DNA of 5,332 nt, taken from positions 1 through 5,332 of the forward strand of contig JAJAZO010000186.1 in NCBI GenBank assembly GCA_026785745.1. The letters are read 5' to 3'. Of this stretch, positions 1-4,860 are shown piece by piece (the stretch's first letter is position 1; each line of letters starts with the position of its first letter). The translations under genes were made by a program, and so were the position numbers. Below the pieces are notes generated by a model that made no database searches, was not told where the DNA came from, and was given only the letters and a program-made list of their open reading frames with translations. Source of the stretch: Chitinophagaceae bacterium (lineage in GTDB: Bacteria; Bacteroidota; Bacteroidia; Chitinophagales; Chitinophagaceae).

Positions 1-310
1 CGATAGAGGCTGCCGCAGCCCAATACCATTTTCTTATCCTGTTTTTGCCAATAATTGCTGGCAACGGTTCTGGCATATCGCCAAAGGCAATATTCATTTC
101 CTTCATCCGGTGCAGGTGGAGCATGTAAGCATCTTCTGCCTGCATATCATCTTTTGGCGGTTGCTGTTTCCACAGATCTTCCAGATTTTGTATAGCATAC
201 TGCCACTCTGAGTGTTCAAGAACAAGGGTTTCCAAATCCTTTAGTTCAGCAGGAGAAGCCTCACCTGATAGTTTTTTAGAAAGTAGTACCCAAAAAATTT
301 CCTGGCTCAT
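1..310 (-). CDS. FecR-family anti-sigma factor (N-terminal part, cut by window edge)
   Basis: This minus-strand frame starts at the ATG at 308-310 and stays open for 103 codons to the window edge, so only the N-terminus is visible. It begins MSQEIFWVLLSKKLSGEASP, followed by an acidic helical stretch with LEDLW. This matches the short cytoplasmic domain (LL-x-K-x-LSGEASPxE) found at the start of Bacteroidota FecR-like anti-sigma factors. Near residues 94-103 a basic segment (RIRKWYW) leads into AAAASI, which is probably the start of the single transmembrane helix. The periplasmic FecR domain would lie beyond the edge. In this family the N-terminal part binds the ECF sigma factor and the periplasmic part senses a TonB-dependent receptor. 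The sigma gene lies 64 bp upstream in the same direction, the usual order, so co-transcription is likely. The family call rests on the N-terminal pattern and on context. Confidence 0.85.
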   Translation of the reverse strand, partial: MSQEIFWVLLSKKLSGEASPAELKDLETLVLEHSEWQYAIQNLEDLWKQQPPKDDMQAEDAYMLHLHRMKEMNIAFGDMPEPLPAIIGKNRIRKWYWAAAASI

Positions 311-374
311 TGGTCTTAGTTGGTATAATAAACAAGACACCCGTAAGCAGCGTTTACCCCTAAAGAAAAAGAAA

Positions 375-962
375 TTATTTTTTAATACCCGTGTAGTGGG
401 GGGAGTTTTTAATATCAAAGTGCATGCACTTACTAATACGGCGAAGTGCTATGGCCATTTGGGCTTCTATCGTTTTTACTGACAACTGTAGTAGATCGGC
501 CACTTCTTTATATTTCAACCCGTCTTCTTTAATAAGTTTGAATATAAGCCGGCAGCGGGATGGCAGGTCGTTTACCGCTTTTTTAATCTGGCGCATAATT
601 TCTTCTGTCATCATTAATTGTTCGGGATCAAAATAAATGCTGTTCATCTGTACCAGCCAGTCTTCAGACGAGAGGCTTACCTGTCTTTTTTGCTTTTTAA
701 GCCTGTTCAGCGATAAATTTTTGGTGGTGGTATAAAAATAAAAAAGCGGAGATTCAATGGTCGTTAGCTGATCTCTTTTCTGCCAGATCCGGATAAAGAC
801 ATCCGAAACCAGTTCTTCTGCCTCCTCTCCTGATTTCAGGATGGAATAGGCGAATTGCTTCAGGCGGCTGTGCAACAGAAGGAATAACTCCTTGCAGGCA
901 GTCTGGTCATTATTTAATGCAATAGCAGATAGCAATCGTTTTATATGTTCGTTCTCATGCAT
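375..962 (-). CDS. ECF RNA polymerase sigma factor (sigma-70 family, Bacteroidota type)
   Basis: This 195-residue protein has the normal length for an ECF sigma factor, which directs RNA polymerase to a small set of promoters. Region sigma-2 covers about residues 22-92 and includes the region 2.2 pattern AEELVSDVFIRIWQKRD (48-64) that contacts core polymerase. Region sigma-4 covers about 119-182, with NDLPSRCRLIF and then the helix-turn-helix YKEVADLLQLSVKTIEAQMA that reads the -35 region. There is no extra C-terminal domain. The ATG at 960-962 begins MHENEHIKRLL and has no clear Shine-Dalgarno sequence, as is normal in this phylum. A FecR-like anti-sigma gene follows after 64 bp, so the protein is probably held at the membrane until a surface signal releases it. 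This resembles FecI/FecR systems that control nutrient-uptake loci. The signal and regulon cannot be told from the window. Confidence 0.95.
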   Translation of the reverse strand: MHENEHIKRLLSAIALNNDQTACKELFLLLHSRLKQFAYSILKSGEEAEELVSDVFIRIWQKRDQLTTIESPLFYFYTTTKNLSLNRLKKQKRQVSLSSEDWLVQMNSIYFDPEQLMMTEEIMRQIKKAVNDLPSRCRLIFKLIKEDGLKYKEVADLLQLSVKTIEAQMAIALRRISKCMHFDIKNSPHYTGIKK

Positions 963-991
963 TGTATCAGCAGTGTAAATCTAAGGGTTTC

Positions 992-1021
992 CAAATAATA
1001 TTTTAAGTCCTGTAAATACAA
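992..1021 (-). promoter_or_regulatory. Candidate promoter of the ECF sigma gene
   Basis: On the minus strand a TTG (1021-1019) is followed after 18 bp by TATTATTTG (1000-992). This resembles the Bacteroidota pattern TTG-N17-23-TAnnTTTG but has three instead of two bases between TA and TTTG. Transcription would start about 20 bp upstream of the sigma ATG. The one-base deviation keeps confidence low. Confidence 0.35.
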
Positions 1022-1031
1022 CGTTTTTTTC

Positions 1032-1039
1032 TATTTTTG
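1032..1039 (+). promoter_or_regulatory. -7 element upstream of the tRNA pseudogene
   Basis: TATTTTTG fits the Bacteroidota TAnnTTTG element. Its surroundings, CTATTTTTGCAGCC, match those ahead of tRNA-Asn (CTATTTTTGCTGCC, 4837-4850) except for one base. The element lies 17 bp before the tRNA-like sequence, a normal distance for a short pre-tRNA leader. No clear -33 TTG is visible. It may now help transcribe the intact CAU tRNA downstream. Confidence 0.6.
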
Positions 1040-1055
1040 CAGCCGCTTAATCGCA

Positions 1056-1129
1056 GGACCCTTAGTTCAGTTGCCTGCCTGCCAGTAGGCAGGGTTAGAA
1101 TATCCCGATTATTACAGGGGGGCAAGGAT
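1056..1129 (+). pseudogene. Decayed tRNA gene (copy of the adjacent CAU tRNA) with a palindrome in its D-loop
   Basis: The sequence starts GGACCCTTAGTTCAGTTG, which differs from the start of the intact tRNA at 1177 at only two positions. Twenty foreign bases follow (1074-1093), and then the tRNA pattern resumes with GTTAGAAT, so that a D-stem GTTC/GAAT can still pair. Further on, CAGGGGGGCAAGGAT aligns with CAGGGGGTCGTAGGAT of the intact gene. The CAT anticodon is lost, the anticodon stem has a mismatch, and everything from the T-loop onward, including the 3' acceptor strand, is gone. The gene therefore cannot make a working tRNA. A tRNA-type -7 element is still in place upstream. The likely history is tandem duplication of a tRNA gene followed by repeat insertion and decay. 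An alternative is that it is a remnant of a different, related tRNA. Confidence 0.7.
1074..1093 (+). repeat. GC-rich palindromic repeat inserted in the tRNA pseudogene
   Basis: Arms CCTGCCT (1074-1080) and AGGCAGG (1087-1093) form a perfect 7-bp stem around the 6-base loop GCCAGT. Removing these 20 bases restores the D-loop AGTTGGTTA of the neighbouring tRNA exactly, so the insertion boundaries are well defined, give or take one G. A palindrome with similar arms, ACCTGCC/GGCAGGT, lies in the tRNA-Asn leader at 4861-4888. Confidence 0.75.
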
Positions 1130-1176
1130 AAATTAAATTGTTCTTTTATTAAATATTTTTCCCGTTTTGCGGGATT

Positions 1177-1250
1177 GGACCCATAGCTCAGTTGGTTAGA
1201 GCACCTGACTCATAATCAGGGGGTCGTAGGATCGTGCCCTACTGGGTCCA
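1177..1250 (+). tRNA. tRNA with CAU anticodon (elongator Met, or Ile2 with lysidine)
   Basis: All four arms fold. The acceptor is GGACCCA/TGGGTCC (1177-1183 with 1243-1249), the D-arm GCTC/GAGC, the anticodon stem CCTGA/TCAGG around loop CTCATAA with anticodon CAT at 1211-1213, and the T-stem GTAGG/CCTAC. The discriminator base is A1250 and no CCA is encoded. It is not an initiator tRNA, because the anticodon stem lacks the three stacked G-C pairs and the first acceptor pair is matched. CAU occurs in both elongator tRNA-Met and tRNA-Ile2, whose C34 is modified by TilS, and I cannot separate them by eye. The T-loop reads ATCGTGC instead of the usual TTCRANY, so the conserved T54 and A58 are exchanged. 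A decayed copy lies 121 bp upstream and a strong terminator follows. Confidence 0.93.
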
Positions 1251-1259
1251 CTTAAAAAT

Positions 1260-1288
1260 GCCCCGGGTTTTTTACCGGGGCCTTTTTT
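1260..1288 (+). terminator. Rho-independent terminator after the CAU tRNA
   Basis: A perfect 7-bp stem, GCCCCGG/CCGGGGC (1260-1266 with 1275-1281), encloses an 8-base loop and is followed by CTTTTTT. On the other strand the same stem is followed by ATTTTT, so it may stop transcription both ways. It ends the tRNA transcript 10 bp after the mature 3' end. Confidence 0.9.
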
Positions 1289-1314
1289 ATTACCATCAGA
1301 GGGTTCTTTAACCT

Positions 1315-1342
1315 TTTGTTAACCGGGATGAAAATACATTTG
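1315..1342 (+). promoter_or_regulatory. Candidate promoter of the beta-barrel gene
   Basis: TTTG (1315-1318) and TACATTTG (1335-1342) match the Bacteroidota -33 and -7 elements, with a spacer of 16 bp that is slightly short. Transcription would begin about 10 bp before the ATG at 1361, giving a very short leader. This argues against the upstream in-frame TTG at 1316, which would place the promoter inside the gene. Confidence 0.5.
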
Positions 1343-1360
1343 TCCACTACTAAAGTTTAT

Positions 1361-2086
1361 ATGAAGAAAATTATATTGTTATCTATCTGTGCCTTTTTTG
1401 CTACTTCTTTGCTGGCGCAGGACAATCCCCCTGTTAAGAAGAAAAAAGATATTCCTGACATGAGCAACCGGGCTAATGACCATTTCCTGGTACAATTGGG
1501 CTATACACGATGGGCTGGTATGCCGGACACTATTAATACCGGCGGCTTTTCAAAAAGTATTAATGCTTATTTCATGTTCGACTACCCCTTCAAAACCAAT
1601 CCTAAACTAAGCATGGCTTTTGGACCGGGCATATCATCTGACCATATAACTTTTTCAAAAACACATGTTGGTATAAAAGACAATACCCCCACATTTAATT
1701 TTACCAACCAGTCTGATACCAACCATTTCAAAAAAACAAAACTGGCAACGGTTTATTTAGAAGCTCCAATTGAATTACGGTATTCAGCCAAACCGCTTAC
1801 AGGGAAGGGGTTGAAATTTGCCGTAGGTGTAAAAGTAGGGATGCTGTTAAATGCCCATACCCGCAATGTAAAATTTGAGAGTAAAACAAATACAATCATC
1901 AATGACTATGTGATGAAAGAGGCGAGTAAACGCTTTTTCAACAAAAACCGTATTTCAATGATGGCGAGAGCTGGTATGGGACATTTTAGTCTCTATGGAA
2001 GCTACCAGTTAACGGCACTCTTTAAAGATGGCCTCGGGCCGGTAGTAAGACCTTACTCAATTGGCCTTACATTAAGTGGATTATAA
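1361..2086 (+). CDS. Exported outer-membrane beta-barrel protein (PorT-like)
   Basis: The protein has 241 residues from the ATG at 1361. I chose this start because it opens a clean signal peptide, MKKIILLSICAFFATSLLAQ, with cleavage likely before DNPP. A TTG 45 bp upstream in frame would put charged residues ahead of the signal peptide. After a short lysine-rich linker (KKKKD) the mature part shows alternating hydrophobic and polar strands rich in aromatic and glycine residues, for example HFLVQLGYTRW, LSMAFGPGIS, LKFAVGVKVGML and HFSLYGSYQLTALF. It ends in RPYSIGLTLSGL, a plausible last barrel strand. This fits the Bacteroidota outer-membrane beta-barrel (PorT-like) family, which sits in the outer membrane and mostly has no assigned substrate. 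The gene appears to stand alone, between a terminator-bounded tRNA and its own terminator. The specific function is unknown. Confidence 0.8.
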   Translation: MKKIILLSICAFFATSLLAQDNPPVKKKKDIPDMSNRANDHFLVQLGYTRWAGMPDTINTGGFSKSINAYFMFDYPFKTNPKLSMAFGPGISSDHITFSKTHVGIKDNTPTFNFTNQSDTNHFKKTKLATVYLEAPIELRYSAKPLTGKGLKFAVGVKVGMLLNAHTRNVKFESKTNTIINDYVMKEASKRFFNKNRISMMARAGMGHFSLYGSYQLTALFKDGLGPVVRPYSIGLTLSGL

Positions 2087-2109
2087 CCGCATTCATTAAT
2101 ATGTTTGAG

Positions 2110-2142
2110 AAGCGATCTGTAAACAGGTCGCTTTATTTTTTT
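2110..2142 (+). terminator. Rho-independent terminator after the beta-barrel gene
   Basis: AAGCGATCTG (2110-2119) pairs with CAGGTCGCTT (2124-2133) over 10 bp with a single G-T pair and a TAAA loop, followed by TATTTTTTT. It lies 24 bp after the stop codon. Its T-tract runs straight into the candidate -7 element of hflX. Confidence 0.92.
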
Positions 2143-2149
2143 ACTTTTG
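2142..2149 (+). promoter_or_regulatory. Candidate -7 element for hflX
   Basis: TACTTTTG fits TAnnTTTG and would give an hflX leader of about 55 bases. No -33 TTG at the right distance is visible, because that position is taken by the terminator stem. Within the leader, TGCCT/AGGCA (2186-2198) forms a small hairpin, and ACGA/TCGT (2170-2182) a weaker one. Confidence 0.4.
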
Positions 2150-2211
2150 TCTGCCGGTAAGATGGAAAGACGATAAAGTCGTTTCTGCCTTTCAGGCAAT
2201 TACTATTTAAT

Positions 2212-3402
2212 ATGATTGATAAGAAAAATATAATTCAAAGCGAAGAGAAAGCGGTACTGGTAGGGTTAGTTCAAAAAGAACAAACAGAACAGCAGGTGCA
2301 GGAGTACCTTGATGAGCTGGCTTTTTTGGCCGAAACCGCCGGAGCTGTTACTGCAAAAAGATTTACCCAAAAATTACAACACCCTGATAGCAGAACTTTT
2401 GTTGGCAAAGGAAAACTGAAAGAGATAGGTGATTATGTAAACGGCAGAGATATTCGCATTGTCATCTTTGATGATGAACTGACTGGTGCGCAGATCAACA
2501 ACATTGAAAAAGAAATCAATGTAAAAGTGATTGACCGCAGCGACCTGATTCTTGACATTTTTGCAAGAAGGGCAAAAACCGCACAGGCAAAGGCCCAGGT
2601 GGAACTGGCACAATACCAATACATACTGCCCCGGCTGCGGGGTATGTGGAAACACCTTGAACGATTGGGTGGCGGTATCGGTACAAGGGGCCCCGGTGAA
2701 AGTGAAATAGAAACTGACCGTCGTATCGTAAGAGATAAAATTACATTACTAAGAAAACGATTGGCAGAAATAGATAAACAAGCATTTACGCAACGCAAAG
2801 ACAGGGGCGAATTTATCCGTGTTGCATTAGTGGGTTATACAAATGTTGGCAAATCCACCATTATGAACCTGCTGAGTAAAAGAGAAGTGTTTGCAGAAAA
2901 TAAATTGTTCGCTACACTTGACACCACTACCGGCAAAGTTGTTTTTGATGCCACTCCTTTTCTTTTAAGCGACACGGTTGGTTTCATCCGCAAGTTGCCG
3001 CATCATTTGGTAGAAAGTTTTAAAAGTACTTTGGATGAAGTAAGAGAAGCAGACATCCTGTTACATGTAGTAGATATTTCTCACCCGGCGTATGAAGACC
3101 AATTGGGTGTGGTAAATAAAACCCTGCAGGAATTGAATGCTTTTGAAAAGCCCACCATTACTATTTTCAACAAAATGGATTTGTATGAAGCACAAACCTT
3201 TGATGAATGGCTGGAAGAAAGCACCAAAAAGGAAATACTGGAAGACCTGAGAGACCGGTGGAATAATGAAACAAATGGGAATGCCGTTTTTGTTTCGGCA
3301 CTTGAAAAAACAAATATGGATCTGCTGCGCAAAACGATATTGGAGAAAGTGAGGGAATTATACAGAATCAGGTTTCCTCACAAATCAGAGTTTTTATATT
3401 AA
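2212..3402 (+). CDS. hflX: Ribosome-associated GTPase HflX
   Basis: The 396-residue protein is a typical HflX, a cytoplasmic GTPase that binds the large ribosomal subunit and rescues stalled or heat-damaged ribosomes by splitting them. The N-terminal HflX domain (about 15-195) contains TFVGKGKLKEI near 62-72, the segment RAKTAQAKAQVELAQ (120-134), and the family signature GGGIGTRGPGESEIETDRR (153-171), followed by a coiled helix. The G domain follows, with G1 GYTNVGKST (208-216), switch-I region ATLDTTTG (234-241), G3 DTVGF (254-258), G4 NKMD (320-323) and G5 VSAL (361-364). All nucleotide-binding motifs look intact. The ATG at 2212 has no Shine-Dalgarno sequence. The gene follows a terminator with a likely promoter between, and its stop codon lies only 4 bp before the long inverted-repeat element. 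Confidence 0.97.
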   Translation: MIDKKNIIQSEEKAVLVGLVQKEQTEQQVQEYLDELAFLAETAGAVTAKRFTQKLQHPDSRTFVGKGKLKEIGDYVNGRDIRIVIFDDELTGAQINNIEKEINVKVIDRSDLILDIFARRAKTAQAKAQVELAQYQYILPRLRGMWKHLERLGGGIGTRGPGESEIETDRRIVRDKITLLRKRLAEIDKQAFTQRKDRGEFIRVALVGYTNVGKSTIMNLLSKREVFAENKLFATLDTTTGKVVFDATPFLLSDTVGFIRKLPHHLVESFKSTLDEVREADILLHVVDISHPAYEDQLGVVNKTLQELNAFEKPTITIFNKMDLYEAQTFDEWLEESTKKEILEDLRDRWNNETNGNAVFVSALEKTNMDLLRKTILEKVRELYRIRFPHKSEFLY

Positions 3403-3406
3403 TACA

Positions 3407-3553
3407 AGCCACAGATTACACGGATTAACACAGATTAATACAAATAGGAGACATTATCCCATAGCATGTCCATTTGTATTTAAATGATTTTTTGCAAGAT
3501 AGAGTGTTGCTTTAGCAACAAATAATCTGTGTTAATCCGTGTAATCTGTGGCT
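3407..3553 (+). repeat. 147-bp element bounded by perfect 31-bp inverted repeats
   Basis: The left arm at 3407-3437 (starting AGCCACAGATTACACGG) is the exact reverse complement of 3523-3553. Each arm holds three copies of a short unit, CAGATTA, CGGATTA and CAGATTA, spaced 9-10 bp apart. Inside, AATACAAAT (3437-3445) pairs with ATTTGTATT (3472-3480), and TGTTGC-TTTA-GCAACA (3505-3520) forms a separate hairpin. There is no reading frame and no obvious target-site duplication. The element fills almost the whole gap between hflX (stop 3402) and the Rieske gene (start 3562). It resembles a non-coding REP/BIME- or MITE-like repeat, which is an inference from structure alone. Confidence 0.85.
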
Positions 3554-3561
3554 AAAAAACC

Positions 3562-3924
3562 ATGACCGAAAAAAAATATACCTGGCACAAAATAGCTGAC
3601 CGCATCAATGAATTAGAATTTGCTGATAACAATATTGCCGTAACAGAACTACAGGACAAAAAAATATGTATCGGCAAATACAATGAGATGGCTTTTGCCT
3701 TTGCCTTCAAATGTCCTCATGCAGGCGGCATCATGGCAGATGGGCATATTGATGCGTTAGGTAATGTGGTTTGTCCGCTGCATCGTTACAAATACAATTT
3801 GCAAAATGGCCGTAATGTAAGTGGTGAAGGCTATTACTTAAAGCACTGGCCGGTAGAACTAAGAGAAAATGGGGTTTTTGTAGGCATGGAAGAAAGCAGC
3901 GGTCTCTTTGGCTGGCTGAAATAA
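3562..3924 (+). CDS. Small Rieske [2Fe-2S] ferredoxin-like protein
   Basis: The protein has 120 residues and consists of one Rieske domain. The cluster ligands are clear: C51 and H53 in CPHAGG, and C71 and H74 in CPLHRYKYNL, separated by 17 residues between H53 and C71. The C-terminal YYLKHWPVEL and VFVGM strands fit the end of the fold. There is no signal peptide or membrane helix, so it is a cytoplasmic electron carrier rather than a bc1-type Rieske protein. Its size fits stand-alone Rieske ferredoxins and NirD-like proteins, which pass electrons to a partner oxygenase or reductase. No such partner lies in the window, so its role is open. The ATG at 3562 is preceded by the A-rich GCTAAAAAACC just after the right arm of the inverted-repeat element. 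It has no visible promoter of its own and may be read from hflX. Confidence 0.9.
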   Translation: MTEKKYTWHKIADRINELEFADNNIAVTELQDKKICIGKYNEMAFAFAFKCPHAGGIMADGHIDALGNVVCPLHRYKYNLQNGRNVSGEGYYLKHWPVELRENGVFVGMEESSGLFGWLK

Positions 3925-3942
3925 ATACCTTTTCCGGGTGAA

Positions 3943-3971
3943 TTTGCTGCCGCCAATCTTTCTTATATTTA
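3943..3971 (+). promoter_or_regulatory. Candidate promoter of the propeller-repeat gene
   Basis: TTTG (3943-3946) and, after 17 bp, TATATTTA (3964-3971) resemble the Bacteroidota -33 and -7 elements, with the last base of the -7 changed. Transcription would start about 10 bases before the ATG at 3989, the same compact layout as for the beta-barrel gene. Confidence 0.4.
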
Positions 3972-3988
3972 TAGTAAACCTCACTACC

Positions 3989-4786
3989 ATGAACCGCAAA
4001 CTTATCCTGCTGCTGCTTGCAGCCATTTTTTCCATTCAATTTGTAAATGCACAAGCAGGAACGTGGCGGCAAATTGGTGAGGCTGGGGCATTGGCCAATA
4101 CCCTGTATGCCACGGCTTGCAATGGAACACTTTATACCATTGAAAAATCTGGAAAACTTTACCGGATCAATCCTGCAACGGGTAGCTGGTCAGAGCTAAG
4201 CACTGAAAACTATGCTAATAGTACCCTGTTGATGGGTGGAGGTAAAAACCTGTTTACTATTGAAACAGATGGAAGCCTGTACCGCACCAATCCGGAAACC
4301 GGTAACTGGACGATGCTTGGTAAAAAAGGCGACTGGGCCAATACACTTGCAGGAGCGGCTGTGTACGGCTATTTCTATACTATAGAAAAAAGCGGAGCAT
4401 TATATGCTACCAATGTTAATACTGGCAACTGGGTGCAGTTAGGAAAGCCAGAGTTTGCAAACACAGCCATGCTTTTTGAGGCTAGCGGAAACCTGTACAG
4501 CATAGAAAAAGACGGCAGCCTATATCAAATAAGCCAGTCTGATGGCTCCTGGAAAAAGATAGGCCCACCAGGGGCTTGGGCAAAAACTATAGCAGGGACT
4601 ACTTTAAACGGGAAACTCTATACGGTAGAAAGTAGCGGAGCTTTGTATGTAACCGATCTCGCCACCGGCACCTGGCAGCAAATTGGAAAGCCTGAGTTTG
4701 GAAATACTCATTTTATAATGGCCGCAGGCCAAAAACTTTACACCATTGAGGTTAGCGGTTCGCTTTACGAGATTAATATAAACTGA
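3989..4786 (+). CDS. Exported six-repeat beta-propeller-like protein
   Basis: The protein has 265 residues from the ATG at 3989, chosen because MNRKLILLLLAAIFSIQFVN is a good signal peptide with cleavage likely after AQA. A GTG 51 bp upstream in frame would extend it needlessly. The mature part is six tandem repeats at about residues 24-64, 65-104, 105-145, 146-185, 186-226 and 227-265. Their shared pattern is G-x-W-x-x-(I/L)-G, then A-N-T, then LYTIE-x-SG-x-LY-x-x-N-x-x-TG. Such 40-residue WxxIG/LYxIE repeats resemble tectonin or tachylectin-2-like propellers, so a six-bladed propeller is likely. The N-terminal GTW strand could close the ring with the last blade. These folds often bind sugars or proteins, but no catalytic residues are visible. 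The function is unknown; a periplasmic or surface location follows from the signal peptide. Confidence 0.82.
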   Translation: MNRKLILLLLAAIFSIQFVNAQAGTWRQIGEAGALANTLYATACNGTLYTIEKSGKLYRINPATGSWSELSTENYANSTLLMGGGKNLFTIETDGSLYRTNPETGNWTMLGKKGDWANTLAGAAVYGYFYTIEKSGALYATNVNTGNWVQLGKPEFANTAMLFEASGNLYSIEKDGSLYQISQSDGSWKKIGPPGAWAKTIAGTTLNGKLYTVESSGALYVTDLATGTWQQIGKPEFGNTHFIMAAGQKLYTIEVSGSLYEININ

Positions 4787-4805
4787 TTTTAATCAGATTT
4801 TTTTT
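4783..4805 (+). terminator. Terminator overlapping the stop codon of the propeller gene
   Basis: CTGAT (4783-4787) pairs with ATCAG (4792-4796) around TTTA, followed by A and eight T. The TGA stop codon (4784-4786) is part of the stem. The stem is short, but the T-run is strong. Confidence 0.7.
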
Positions 4806-4807
4806 AG

Positions 4808-4831
4808 TTCAGGCTTCTGCAAAAGCCTGAA
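4808..4831 (+). other. Second perfect hairpin after the propeller gene
   Basis: TTCAGGCTT (4808-4816) and AAGCCTGAA (4823-4831) form a perfect 9-bp stem with the loop CTGCAA. It begins just after the T-run of the preceding terminator and has no T-tract of its own. It may protect the 3' end of leaky transcripts, or act as the stem of a compound terminator. It lies just before the tRNA-Asn -7 element, in the place of the expected -33 region. Confidence 0.6.
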
Positions 4832-4837
4832 TATCCC

Positions 4838-4845
4838 TATTTTTG
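4838..4845 (+). promoter_or_regulatory. -7 element of the tRNA-Asn gene
   Basis: TATTTTTG fits TAnnTTTG, and its surroundings (CTATTTTTGCTGCC) differ by one base from those before the tRNA pseudogene at 1031-1044. Transcription would begin near 4852, so the palindrome at 4861-4888 lies in the pre-tRNA leader. A clear -33 TTG is lacking; TTCTG at 4815-4819 is a weak candidate. Confidence 0.6.
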
Positions 4846-4860
4846 CTGCCCCGAAAGGGA

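Noticed and set aside
424..636. Plus-strand open frame of 70 codons
   Set aside because: It lies fully antisense to the well-supported ECF sigma gene and shows no domain or signal.
1177..1250. Initiator tRNA-fMet
   Set aside because: The anticodon stem is CCTGA/TCAGG rather than ending in three G-C pairs, and the first acceptor pair is matched.
1316..1360. In-frame TTG start extending the beta-barrel gene by 15 residues
   Set aside because: It would place charged residues before a clean signal peptide and would overlap the probable promoter; the ATG at 1361 is better.
2374..2798. Two overlapping minus-strand open frames
   Set aside because: Both are antisense to hflX, whose motifs are complete; their products are Cys/Ser/Phe-rich without recognisable domains.
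3081..3332. Minus-strand open frame of 83 codons
   Set aside because: It is antisense to the HflX GTPase domain and has no supporting pattern.
3407..3553. CRISPR array or simple rho-independent terminator for hflX
   Set aside because: There are only two arms in inverted orientation with no regular spacers, and no T-tract follows the right arm, so neither reading fits.
3938..3988. In-frame GTG start extending the propeller gene by 17 residues
   Set aside because: It would add a second hydrophobic stretch before a good signal peptide and overlap the candidate promoter; the ATG at 3989 is preferred.
3731..4072. Minus-strand open frame of 113 codons
   Set aside because: It spans the antisense of the Rieske gene, the intergenic gap and the signal peptide of the next gene, so it is a shadow.
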